Below, piece by piece: positions 1 through 7,124 of a stretch of DNA of 9,125 nucleotides (within the stretch, counting starts at the first letter, position 1; each line of letters starts with the position of its first letter). A program made the position numbers and the translations under genes. The stretch spans positions 1 through 9,125 of the forward strand of contig CABUTH010000072.1 of NCBI GenBank assembly GCA_902494465.1, read 5' to 3'. Source of the DNA: an uncultured Collinsella sp. Lineage in GTDB: Bacteria; Actinomycetota; Coriobacteriia; Coriobacteriales; Coriobacteriaceae. The notes below the pieces were generated by a model. The model saw only the letters and a list, made by a program, of their open reading frames with translations. It was not told the origin of the DNA and made no database searches.

Positions 1-58
1 ACACCCGCGTCACCAATTTCCCCGCGGGGGGAGTTTTCGAATCCGCCCGGGGGCACCA
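1..58 (+). other. Non-coding stretch with a tRNA 3'-end-like sequence that does not fold as a tRNA
   Basis: Bases 36-58 resemble the end of a tRNA: TTCGAAT as a T-loop, then CGGGGGC, a discriminator A and CCA at 56-58. However, the bases that should form the T-stem (31-35 GAGTT with 43-47 CCGCC) do not pair, and no anticodon arm fits to the left. It may be a tRNA remnant, an attachment-site copy, or chance. A hairpin of about 8 bp with one mismatch (26-32 with 42-48) can form instead. Confidence 0.25.
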
Positions 59-70
59 GAGGAATATCGA

Positions 71-100
71 GCCCGGTACCGCTACGGTGCCGGGTTCTTC
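71..100 (+). terminator. Probable terminator for a plus-strand transcript entering from the left
   Basis: Bases 72-80 pair with 86-94 (eight Watson-Crick pairs and one G-U) around the loop GCTAC, followed on the plus strand by TTCTTCTGGTTC. The minus-strand version has an A-C mismatch and no T-run, so plus orientation is favoured. It would end a gene lying left of the window. The T-run is interrupted, so strength is uncertain. Confidence 0.5.
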
Positions 101-116
101 TGGTTCATGCCATGTC

Positions 117-156
117 AAAAACGAAGCGCCCGCTTGCAGGGGGAGCAAGCGGGCGC
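117..156 (-). terminator. Rho-independent terminator of the pknB operon
   Basis: A perfect 12-bp stem pairs 126-137 (GCGCCCGCTTGC) with 145-156 around a 7-base loop. Read on the minus strand, the stem is followed by TTCGTTTTTGAC, a T-rich run. It lies about 50 bases beyond the pknB stop codon, as expected for the end of the operon transcript. Confidence 0.85.
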
Positions 157-208
157 CTGTGAGCGAATATGTTTGCGGCGAGAGCCGTGATGGGCGGTGG
201 GGTGGCGA

Positions 209-2170
209 CTAGTTGGTCGTACCGGAATCGTCACCCGTGCCCGAGCCAGAGCCCGAACCAGAGCCAGAAAGTGCGACCGTTAGCGTGATCGTGCTGTCGG
301 TGGACTGCTTGCCGGTGGGGGAGACGCCCGTAACGGTGGCATCCTCGTTACCGCTCACGGGATTGCCGTTCTGGTCACAGAAGCCGATGTTATAGAAACC
401 GGCGTTGTTGAGCGCGGTGACGGCGGCGGAAATGCTCTTACCGTACAGGTTGCCCGGGACAGTGGCCTTGCCGGACTTCTTGGCAATGACGACGGTAATC
501 GTGGCGCCGGGCTTCTGCTTGCCGCTGGGGTTCCAGCTGATCACGGTGCCCTCGGTAACCGAGTCGTTCTCCTGGTAGCTCACGTCGACGCCAAAGCCTG
601 CCATATCGAGGGCGTTGCGCGCCTGGGCCTCGGTCATGTCGGTCAGATCGGGGACGGACGTGGTATCCGGGCCGCTCGAGACCTTGTACGAGATGGTCGT
701 GCCCTTCGCGACTTCCTTACCGGCTTCGGTGCTCTGCTCAAAGACCTGGCCCTCATCGGCCTCGTTGGCCTCCTCGGAGGCGTTGCCCTTCAGGCCGACG
801 CTTGCCAGCGCGGCCTCGGCCTGGTCCTTGGTCAGGCCGACAAGCCGGGGAACCTCAACCTTCTCGGAGGGCTTGGGGCCCTTGGAGATTACCAGGTTCA
901 CCTTGGTGCCCTTGGCCTTCTTGGTGTTGCCGTTGGGCGTCTGCTCGGCGACCTTGCCCTCGTCGACATCGTCGTTGTAGCTTTGGTCGATGGTGCCGAC
1001 CTCGAGGCCGGCTTCCTTGATCAGCTCGACGGCAGTCTGCTGGTCCTTGCCCAGCACATCGGGCACGGTGACCTGCTCGCCGCCAAAGAGTCCTGTGGCA
1101 AAGGCCACCACGATGCCGATGACGGCAACCGCTGCCACCACGGCGGCGATGATCTTGTTCTTGTTGGATTTGGGCTCTTCGACCTCGTAGGAGCCGGTGG
1201 AGCCCGAAACCGAGCTACGGGCGGTATTCTGGCCGCTCACGCCCGAGACGGGACGCACCATGGCGCGCGTCTGATCGGAAAGCTCGCGAGTCTTGGTGGC
1301 GCCCAGTTCACCGGGGGCACCGATGATGCGCGTGGGCTCCGAGACGTTGACGGCACGGCCCGACAGGTAGCTGTTGAGCACCTGACGCAGCTCGTCGGCG
1401 GTCTGGAAGCGGTTTGCGGGGTCCTTCTCCATGCACTTGAGGATGATGCGCTCAAGGTCGGCGTCGACACCGGAGTTGATCTGGCTCGGCGGAATAGGCA
1501 GCTCGTTGACCTGCTTGAGTGCGACCGAGATAGCGTCGTCACCGTCAAAGGGCACGCGGCCGGTGGCGCATTCATACATCACGACGCCCAGCGAGTAGAT
1601 ATCCGAGGTGGGGCCGAGGTCCTGACCACGGGTCTGCTCGGGGCTGACGTAGTGGGCGGTTCCCAGCACGTTGTTGTCTTGCGTGAGGTGGCTGTTCTTG
1701 GCGCGCGCGATGCCAAAGTCCATCACCTTGATGTTGCCGTCGGGCAGCACCATGATGTTCTGCGGCTTAATGTCGCGGTGGATGATCTCGTGCTTGTGGG
1801 CGACCGAAAGCGCGGAGCTAATCTGCGAGCCGATCTGGGCGACCTTCTTGGGGTCGAGGGCGCCGTGGCTCTTGATGCCGCTCTTAAGGTCGGTGCCGCG
1901 CAGGTACTCCATGACGATGTAATAGGTGTCGCCGTCCTTGCCCCAATCGTAGACGCCCACGATATAGGGGGAGGAGAGGCCGGCTGCTGCCTGGGCCTCC
2001 TGCTTAAAGCGTGCGGCGAAGGTTGCGTCGCCAGCATACTGTGGCAGCATGATCTTGACGGCTACCGTGCGGTCGAGGACCTGGTCCTGTGCACGGTAGA
2101 CGGTCGCCATGCCGCCTGTTCCCACCTTATCCTTGAGGAGGTATCTTCCCCCGAGGACCCTCTGTTCCAT
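209..2170 (-). CDS. pknB: PknB: PASTA-domain transmembrane Ser/Thr protein kinase
   Basis: A 653-residue receptor kinase (M. tuberculosis PknB has 626) that senses wall precursors or fragments outside and phosphorylates wall-growth and division proteins inside. Kinase domain 1-270: glycine loop VGTGGMATV (16-24), VAVK with lysine 39, HRDIKPQN (131-138), DFG (151-153), activation loop HLTQDNNVLGTAHY (161-174), then SPE (176-178). A Ser/Thr-rich juxtamembrane linker (271-338) leads to a membrane helix at 339-361. Four external PASTA domains follow at about 366-430, 437-500, 504-563 and 569-633, each opening with a VP-type motif (TVPDVLG, EVPRLVG, SVPDLTD, TVPGNLYG). The C terminus is a Ser-Gly tail (635-644). 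In the activation loop T163 aligns with one known phosphothreonine of mycobacterial PknB (T171), but the second (T173) is D165. It is the last gene of the operon, separated from rodA-pbpA by 132 bases; no pknA lies between. Confidence 0.96.
   Translation of the reverse strand: MEQRVLGGRYLLKDKVGTGGMATVYRAQDQVLDRTVAVKIMLPQYAGDATFAARFKQEAQAAAGLSSPYIVGVYDWGKDGDTYYIVMEYLRGTDLKSGIKSHGALDPKKVAQIGSQISSALSVAHKHEIIHRDIKPQNIMVLPDGNIKVMDFGIARAKNSHLTQDNNVLGTAHYVSPEQTRGQDLGPTSDIYSLGVVMYECATGRVPFDGDDAISVALKQVNELPIPPSQINSGVDADLERIILKCMEKDPANRFQTADELRQVLNSYLSGRAVNVSEPTRIIGAPGELGATKTRELSDQTRAMVRPVSGVSGQNTARSSVSGSTGSYEVEEPKSNKNKIIAAVVAAVAVIGIVVAFATGLFGGEQVTVPDVLGKDQQTAVELIKEAGLEVGTIDQSYNDDVDEGKVAEQTPNGNTKKAKGTKVNLVISKGPKPSEKVEVPRLVGLTKDQAEAALASVGLKGNASEEANEADEGQVFEQSTEAGKEVAKGTTISYKVSSGPDTTSVPDLTDMTEAQARNALDMAGFGVDVSYQENDSVTEGTVISWNPSGKQKPGATITVVIAKKSGKATVPGNLYGKSISAAVTALNNAGFYNIGFCDQNGNPVSGNEDATVTGVSPTGKQSTDSTITLTVALSGSGSGSGSGTGDDSGTTN
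239..268 (-). repeat. Tandem Ser-Gly codon repeat at the PknB C terminus
   Basis: Five consecutive Ser-Gly dipeptides (residues 635-644 of PknB) are encoded by a 6-base unit of the form TCTGGC/TCTGGT/TCGGGC. The Ser and Gly codons vary, so the DNA repeat is imperfect. The tail is external, after the last PASTA domain, and probably a flexible end. Such hexamer repeats can change copy number without breaking the frame. Confidence 0.7.
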
Positions 2171-2175
2171 TCCTG

Positions 2176-2180
2176 CTCCT
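2176..2180 (-). promoter_or_regulatory. Ribosome binding site deciding the pknB start
   Basis: AGGAG lies 5 bases before ATG 2170. The upstream in-frame ATG at 2185 has no such element before it, and the codons between the two contain the AGGAG itself. This favours ATG 2170, giving MEQRVLGGRY as the N terminus. Confidence 0.65.
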
Positions 2181-2302
2181 AACATAACTATTCGCTCAAC
2201 GATGTGTGTAGTACCTACGATGTGGCCGCTGGGGCCGTGTGGCGCGTTGCCGCTAGCTCTTCGGCCGTGGCGCGCCTCGGGTGTCCGATTCGATCATGGG
2301 CA

Positions 2303-5173
2303 TCACGCTCCCTGTGCGGCAAGCGCCGCGGTCAGGACGATACCGGCGATCTTGGCGGCCTCGACGTCATGCTTGTCGAAATCCTCCAAGGCCACCGAGA
2401 TGGCGACCGTGGGTGAATCGTAAGGTGCAAAGCCAACGAACATCGAGTTGACGTTGGTGCCGCCGGTCTCGGCCGAGCCGGTCTTGCCGGCGACCTTGAC
2501 GCCGGGGATCTGGGCATCGGTGCCGGTGCCGGACTGGACGACGGCAAGCATGGCCTGCTTGACCTGGTCGGCCGTGGCGGAGCTGACGGCCTGACCCAGC
2601 GAGCGGGACTGCGTGGTCTTGACCACGGTTCCGTCCGGGGCGAGTACCTGGGCTACAAAGTACGGGTCCATGACCACGCCGCTGTTAGCGATGGCGGCGG
2701 CAATCACGGCGTTCTGCATGACGGTGGTCTGCGGGCCGGGCGTGTGGTCCATGCCGACAGGCTGGCCGGCGCCGGCCCAGGCGGTCTCCCACTCGGTCAT
2801 GAGCGACGGGTCGGCCATGATGGAGGCCGCGGAGGTCAGGTCCTGGCCGAGCTTTTGGCCGTAGCCAAAGGCGTTGGCAAACTGCACGAGCGTGTTTGCG
2901 CCAACTTCGTTTGCCACCTGGCCAAAGACGACGTTGGAGGACACGGCAAAGGCCTGCTGCAGGCTGATGGTGCCGTAGCTCTCGTTGGCAGAGTTGGTGA
3001 CCGGTGCGTTGCCGATGTCCATGGAGCCGGGCGCCTGGTAGGTGCTGGTAAGGCTGGCGGTACCGGTCTCGAGTGCCGCGGAAAGCGTAACGACCTTAAA
3101 CGTTGAGCCCGGCGTGTACAGCGCGTCCATGGCGCGATTGTACATGGAGCCGTCCTCGCCGCCGCCCGTCTGCAGCAGGGCATCGATGTTGGTGTTGTCG
3201 TAGGTGGGCGAGCTGGCACATGCGAGCACCGCGCCGGTACGCGGGTCGATGACCACTACAGCGCCCTTAAAGCCCTTGAGCGCCTGCTCAGCAGCCGTCT
3301 GGATGCGCGAGTCGATGGTGAGCTTGGCGGTGTTGCCCGGCTGGGTCTGGCCCGCGAGCGACGCGATGGCGTTGTTCCAGCTGGAGTAATCCTTAGAGCC
3401 GGTGAGCGTGTCGTTCATGACGCTCTCGATGGCGGTGGTGCCATACTGCTGGCTCACGTAGCCAACCACGTGCGCTGCCAGGTTACCGTTGGGGTAGGAG
3501 CGTACGTAGGTGCCGTCCTCCTGCTGCAGCGACTCGGCCAGCGTCACGCCGTCGGACGTGATGATGGAGCCGCGCTGGATGTACTTGGAGCGGGCGATGG
3601 TGTGGTTGTTGGTCGGCATGTCCTGATAGTCCTTGGCCTTAATGACCTGGACATAGGTGAGGTTGCCGATAAGGATGGCGAACAGCGCCGTAAAGGCGAG
3701 CACCGCACGGGTTAGACGGTTGGCGAGCGCAACGCGGCCGAGCACACCGGATTCAGGCGTGTCGAGCAGGCGACGGCGCATGCGCGAGCCGACGGAATGG
3801 CTGCCGCTGCCGTAGGAAGACGAGGTGGCAAAGCGCGTGCCCGTCGGGGCGGCGGCAGATGCGACCTGATCATCGGTGATGGCGGCCATGGTGCCGGTGC
3901 CGGTAAGCTCGGCCTCGCGTCCGGTCGCCTCGTCACCGGCGCGCAGCAGGAGCGCGACGATGATAAAGCTCGCCAGCAGAGAGGAGCCGCCCTGGCTCAT
4001 AAAGGGTAGGGTGACGCCGGTCAGCGGGATCAGGCGGGTTACGCCGCCAACGATCAAGAAGGCCTGGAAGCTGATGGCTGCCGTAAGGCCCGTGGCACTA
4101 AAGGCGGCGAGGTCGGATTTAGCGCGGGCAGCCGTGGTGAGGCCACGCACGGCAAAGAGCATAAACAGGATGAGCACGGCGCCGCCGCCCAAAAGGCCCA
4201 TCTCCTCGCCGATAGCCGAGAAGATAAAGTCGGACTCGACGACAGGGATGTTGTTGGCCATGCCGTTGCCGATGCCAACACCGACCAGACCGCCGTCGGC
4301 GAGCGAGAAGAGCGACTGGACGATCTGGTAGCCCTGGCCCTGGGCGTCCTTAAACGGATCGACCCAAACCTGGAAACGCACCTGAACGTGAGACAGGAAC
4401 TTGTAGGCGCCTACGGCTCCGACGGCTAAGAGCGCAAGGCCGATAACGACATATGAAAAGCGCCCCGTGGCAACGTAGAGCATCAGCAAGAAGATGGTGT
4501 AGAACAGCACGGCCGAACCCAGGTCGCGTTCGAAGACGACGACGAGCAGGCACACACCCCACACGGCAAACAGCGGCAGCAGCAGTCGCAGGCGAGGGAT
4601 CTTAAAGCCCAGGATCTTGCGGTTGGAGATGGAGAGCAGCTCGCGGTTCTCGGCCAGGTATCCGGCCAGGAACAGGACGATAAAGACCTTGGCGAACTCG
4701 CCGGGCTGGATGGTAAAGCCCGCGATGCGAATCCACAGCTTGGAGCCCGAGATCGTGGTGCCGATAAAGATAGGCAGCATCAGCAGGATGATGCCGATGA
4801 TGCCAAAGGTGTACTTGTAGCGCATGACCACGTCGAGGTTTTTGACCAGTGCGAGCGTTCCCACCATGAGCGCCACCGAGACAAACAGGATGATGAGCTG
4901 CGAGATGGCGAGAGCGGGGGCGAGACGCGTCACGAACGTGATGCCGATGCCCGAAAGTATAAATACGATGGGTAGGATGGCGGGGTCGGCACCGGGCGCC
5001 AAGATGCGCACGGCAATGTGGGCCGCGGCAAAGGCGGCAAAGAGGCCGATCGGTACGGCGAGCGTCTCAAAGGAGATGGCGGCGCCCGCGGTGAGGACGT
5101 ACATCGCATACAGCAGGATGACGGGGAACGCCGAGGCGATGAGCAAGAGCAGCTCGGTGTTGCGGCGACTCAT
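2303..5173 (-). CDS. rodA-pbpA: RodA-PbpA fusion: SEDS peptidoglycan glycosyltransferase joined to class B penicillin-binding transpeptidase
   Basis: One 956-residue protein combining the two steps of peptidoglycan synthesis; separate M. tuberculosis RodA (469) and PbpA (491) add up to about the same length. Residues 1-411 are a multi-pass SEDS domain with IQPGEFAKV (155-163), FERDLGS (214-220), GYQIVQSL (281-288) and SDFIF, whose D315 sits at the conserved SEDS aspartate, then LPFMSQGGSS (389-398). Residues 412-487 form a polar, then basic cytoplasmic linker (RMRRR at 464-468). A membrane helix at 488-510 opens the PbpA part: a short N-terminal domain (YIQRGSIITSDGVTLAES) and a transpeptidase domain from about 616, with the active-site STFK (690-693, nucleophile S690), SSN (745-747) and KTG (897-899). 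All key residues of both enzymes are present. The Met codons at 429 and 465 lack ribosome binding sites, which argues against a separately translated PbpA. The gene follows pstP by 16 bases. Confidence 0.95.
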   Translation of the reverse strand: MSRRNTELLLLIASAFPVILLYAMYVLTAGAAISFETLAVPIGLFAAFAAAHIAVRILAPGADPAILPIVFILSGIGITFVTRLAPALAISQLIILFVSVALMVGTLALVKNLDVVMRYKYTFGIIGIILLMLPIFIGTTISGSKLWIRIAGFTIQPGEFAKVFIVLFLAGYLAENRELLSISNRKILGFKIPRLRLLLPLFAVWGVCLLVVVFERDLGSAVLFYTIFLLMLYVATGRFSYVVIGLALLAVGAVGAYKFLSHVQVRFQVWVDPFKDAQGQGYQIVQSLFSLADGGLVGVGIGNGMANNIPVVESDFIFSAIGEEMGLLGGGAVLILFMLFAVRGLTTAARAKSDLAAFSATGLTAAISFQAFLIVGGVTRLIPLTGVTLPFMSQGGSSLLASFIIVALLLRAGDEATGREAELTGTGTMAAITDDQVASAAAPTGTRFATSSSYGSGSHSVGSRMRRRLLDTPESGVLGRVALANRLTRAVLAFTALFAILIGNLTYVQVIKAKDYQDMPTNNHTIARSKYIQRGSIITSDGVTLAESLQQEDGTYVRSYPNGNLAAHVVGYVSQQYGTTAIESVMNDTLTGSKDYSSWNNAIASLAGQTQPGNTAKLTIDSRIQTAAEQALKGFKGAVVVIDPRTGAVLACASSPTYDNTNIDALLQTGGGEDGSMYNRAMDALYTPGSTFKVVTLSAALETGTASLTSTYQAPGSMDIGNAPVTNSANESYGTISLQQAFAVSSNVVFGQVANEVGANTLVQFANAFGYGQKLGQDLTSAASIMADPSLMTEWETAWAGAGQPVGMDHTPGPQTTVMQNAVIAAAIANSGVVMDPYFVAQVLAPDGTVVKTTQSRSLGQAVSSATADQVKQAMLAVVQSGTGTDAQIPGVKVAGKTGSAETGGTNVNSMFVGFAPYDSPTVAISVALEDFDKHDVEAAKIAGIVLTAALAAQGA

Positions 5174-5181
5174 AAGCGGCA

Positions 5182-5187
5182 CTCCCT
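5182..5187 (-). promoter_or_regulatory. Ribosome binding site deciding the rodA-pbpA start
   Basis: AGGGAG sits 8 bases before the ATG at 5173. The in-frame GTG at 5182-5180 begins inside this element and so cannot be its target; the ATG at 5173 is therefore preferred over the slightly longer GTG reading. Confidence 0.6.
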
Positions 5188-5189
5188 TT

Positions 5190-7124
5190 CTAATTCTTAT
5201 CGGAGGCTTCGGCCTCGGCGGACTGTTCGGCGGTTTTCTCAGAATCTGATTCGGAGGTCGATCCCTGATTGGTGTTGTCGCGAATCGTTTGCGCGTCGAT
5301 CACCTGGCGGGTCTGCTCCTCGTCGATCTGGTGGCGGTACTTGGATATCGTGTCCTGCGCATCGTCGACACTTGTTTGCGGAATACCCGCCTTGAGGCGG
5401 TTTTGCGTGTCTTCGGGCAGGTCGGATAGCTTGATGCTGGTTTCGCTTTCGAGCCAGTGGAGCTTGAGTCCGAGCGGCTTGCCGGGCAGGCCGCGCCAGA
5501 CGGCGACATTGCCCTGGTAGGTACCCAGGTAGTACGAGCCGGTGACACCCGTGTAGGCCCAGATGCCAGCTGCCAGCACAAAGACGAGGGCCAGGATGGC
5601 GGCGATAGTAATGTTGCGGCGACGCACACGCTGCGCCTCGCGCATAACGCCATCGTCAACCAGGTCAACGACTACTACGGTCACGTTGTCGTGGCCGCCG
5701 GCGGCAAGCGCCGCGTCCACTAGGTTGTCGACGCAGATTTGCGCGGTTGAGGACTGCGTGGCGATGTTCTCGATATCGCTATCGGGAATCATGCTCGAAA
5801 GGCCGTCGGAGCACAGGATCAGACGGTCGCCTTCCTCGATATGCAGAGTGAAGTGGTCGGCATACATAGCGGGGTCCGAGCCCAGCGCGCGGGTGATGAC
5901 CGAACGGTTGGGGTGGACGCGAGCCTCGTCTGCCGTAATCTCGCCGGCGTCCACGAGCTCCTCCACGTAGGAGTGGTCGCGGGTCACGCGGATGAGCGTG
6001 CCCTCGTGGAGCAGGTAGGCGCGAGAGTCACCCACGTGGGCGATGGCGAGCGTGTCGTTTTCGATATAGGCGCAAGTGGCTGTGCAGCCCATGCCGGGCT
6101 TGCCCAGGCCATTCAAGGCAGCCTCGATTACGGCGGCGTTGGCGGCCTCGACGGCTGCCGCCAGGCGTGCGGCGTCGGCAGACTGAGGAGCTGTTTTGGC
6201 GATGGTCTCGACAGCGATAGAAGAGGCCACCTCGCCGGCAGCGTGACCACCCATGCCGTCGCATACGGAAAAGAGCGGCGACTGCACCAGGTAGGAATCC
6301 TCGTTGTGCGGGCGCACGCAGCCAACGTCAGAGCGGGCGCCCCACATGAGTTGCGTGGTGGTGCCGGCATCATAGGTCGAGTCGGTCTCGATGCGTTCCT
6401 CGGTCAGGGGCTCAAAGCTCATGGTCGAGCCGGGGTCTTTGAGCTTGGCCTCAACGGCGGCAACGTCGATCTCGGCAGTGTCACCGGGAGAGACGGTGTC
6501 GGTCTCGGCGTTTGATTCGGAATCGCCGGTGTCCGGGGAGTCGGGCTCCTCGGACACGCGGGCGGTCGACTCGTCATCTTGCGGGCTGACGTCTATAGGC
6601 TCGGGCGTCGCAAAGTGCGACGGCGCGGGCGTGTTTTGCGACTGGGTGGCGGGCTCGGCCACGGCATCGGACTCGCATGCGGGCGCAGGCTGCGGGGTCT
6701 TGGGTGCAGGGCCGTCCTCGGGGGATGTCCCCGCCTCGGGCGCCGGCGTAGACGCGGGCGCAACCTCGGATGCCGGGGCTATGGGAAACGCCGGCGCGGC
6801 GGGCTCGGGTGCCGCAAACACCGCAGCGCTCTCGTTGATTGCCGCGGCGACGGGCTCTGCAAAGTGAGCCGGCGCCGGGGTTGCTTCGGGCGCTGTGGGC
6901 TGTTCCGCAGCATGTGCGCCGATGGGCGCCGCTACGGCATCCTCTTCGTCCTCGTTATCGGCGAGATCCGAAATATCATGCGTTACATGCGAAAGAGGCA
7001 GGGAGAACACGGTGTCCTCGGGCTCCACGGGTGCGGAGCCCGCCGGAGCGGCGTGGGCCGGCGCAGCTGTGGCGGCGGCCGGTGCCTCGGTCATAGTTGC
7101 GGACTTGTTCTCCTCGTCGATCAT
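5190..7124 (-). CDS. pstP: PstP: PP2C-family Ser/Thr protein phosphatase with a long acidic N-terminal extension
   Basis: A metal-dependent phosphatase that removes phosphate from PknB and its targets. It has 644 residues (M. tuberculosis PstP has 514, with the PP2C domain near its N terminus). Residues 1-258 are an unusual extension, probably disordered, rich in Ala, Pro and Glu, with an acidic run at 57-63 (DNEDEED) and a motif repeated at 82-91 and 165-174. The PP2C domain (about 259-490) shows RPHNEDS (271-277), VCDGMGGH (287-294), GCTAT (346-350), HVGDSR (363-368), LCSDGLS (437-443) and GGHDNVT (476-482). A basic patch (RVRRR) leads into a membrane helix at 504-524. An external domain (525-610, with GTYQGNVAVWRGLPG typical of PstP) and a Ser/Glu-rich tail follow. 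The chosen start, ATG 7124, overlaps the fhaB stop as ATGA and has AAGGTG upstream. An internal ATG at 6422 lacks a good ribosome binding site. Confidence 0.94.
   Translation of the reverse strand: MIDEENKSATMTEAPAAATAAPAHAAPAGSAPVEPEDTVFSLPLSHVTHDISDLADNEDEEDAVAAPIGAHAAEQPTAPEATPAPAHFAEPVAAAINESAAVFAAPEPAAPAFPIAPASEVAPASTPAPEAGTSPEDGPAPKTPQPAPACESDAVAEPATQSQNTPAPSHFATPEPIDVSPQDDESTARVSEEPDSPDTGDSESNAETDTVSPGDTAEIDVAAVEAKLKDPGSTMSFEPLTEERIETDSTYDAGTTTQLMWGARSDVGCVRPHNEDSYLVQSPLFSVCDGMGGHAAGEVASSIAVETIAKTAPQSADAARLAAAVEAANAAVIEAALNGLGKPGMGCTATCAYIENDTLAIAHVGDSRAYLLHEGTLIRVTRDHSYVEELVDAGEITADEARVHPNRSVITRALGSDPAMYADHFTLHIEEGDRLILCSDGLSSMIPDSDIENIATQSSTAQICVDNLVDAALAAGGHDNVTVVVVDLVDDGVMREAQRVRRRNITIAAILALVFVLAAGIWAYTGVTGSYYLGTYQGNVAVWRGLPGKPLGLKLHWLESETSIKLSDLPEDTQNRLKAGIPQTSVDDAQDTISKYRHQIDEEQTRQVIDAQTIRDNTNQGSTSESDSEKTAEQSAEAEASDKN

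Noticed and set aside
1..58. A complete or partial functional tRNA gene on the plus strand
   Set aside because: The T-stem positions (31-35 with 43-47) make only one pair, and no anticodon stem-loop with a U33 fits at the expected distance.
983..2182. A 399-codon open frame on the plus strand
   Set aside because: It lies antisense to the kinase domain of pknB, which has complete catalytic motifs. Its own product has no recognisable domain and the GC-rich opposite strand gives long chance frames.
2168..2185. ATG 2185 as the pknB start
   Set aside because: There is no ribosome binding site before it, while AGGAG stands 5 bases before ATG 2170 and the shorter N terminus fits the family.
2171..2302. 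A dedicated promoter for pknB in the gap
   Set aside because: No pair of -35 and -10 elements with proper spacing is visible on the minus strand; TTGAGC and TATGTT occur but only about 6 bases apart.
3779..3781. Separate pbpA gene starting at the internal Met (residue 465 of the fusion)
   Set aside because: The bases before it contain no ribosome binding site and no stop codon separates it from the RodA part.
5171..5182. GTG at 5182 as the start of rodA-pbpA
   Set aside because: The GTG begins inside the Shine-Dalgarno sequence (AGGGAG, 5187-5182), which is well placed 8 bases before ATG 5173.
6420..6422. Internal ATG as the true pstP start, giving an ordinary short PstP
   Set aside because: No Shine-Dalgarno sequence precedes it, whereas ATG 7124 overlaps the fhaB stop as ATGA with AAGGTG upstream. 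The extension also contains a repeated protein motif. Not fully excluded.
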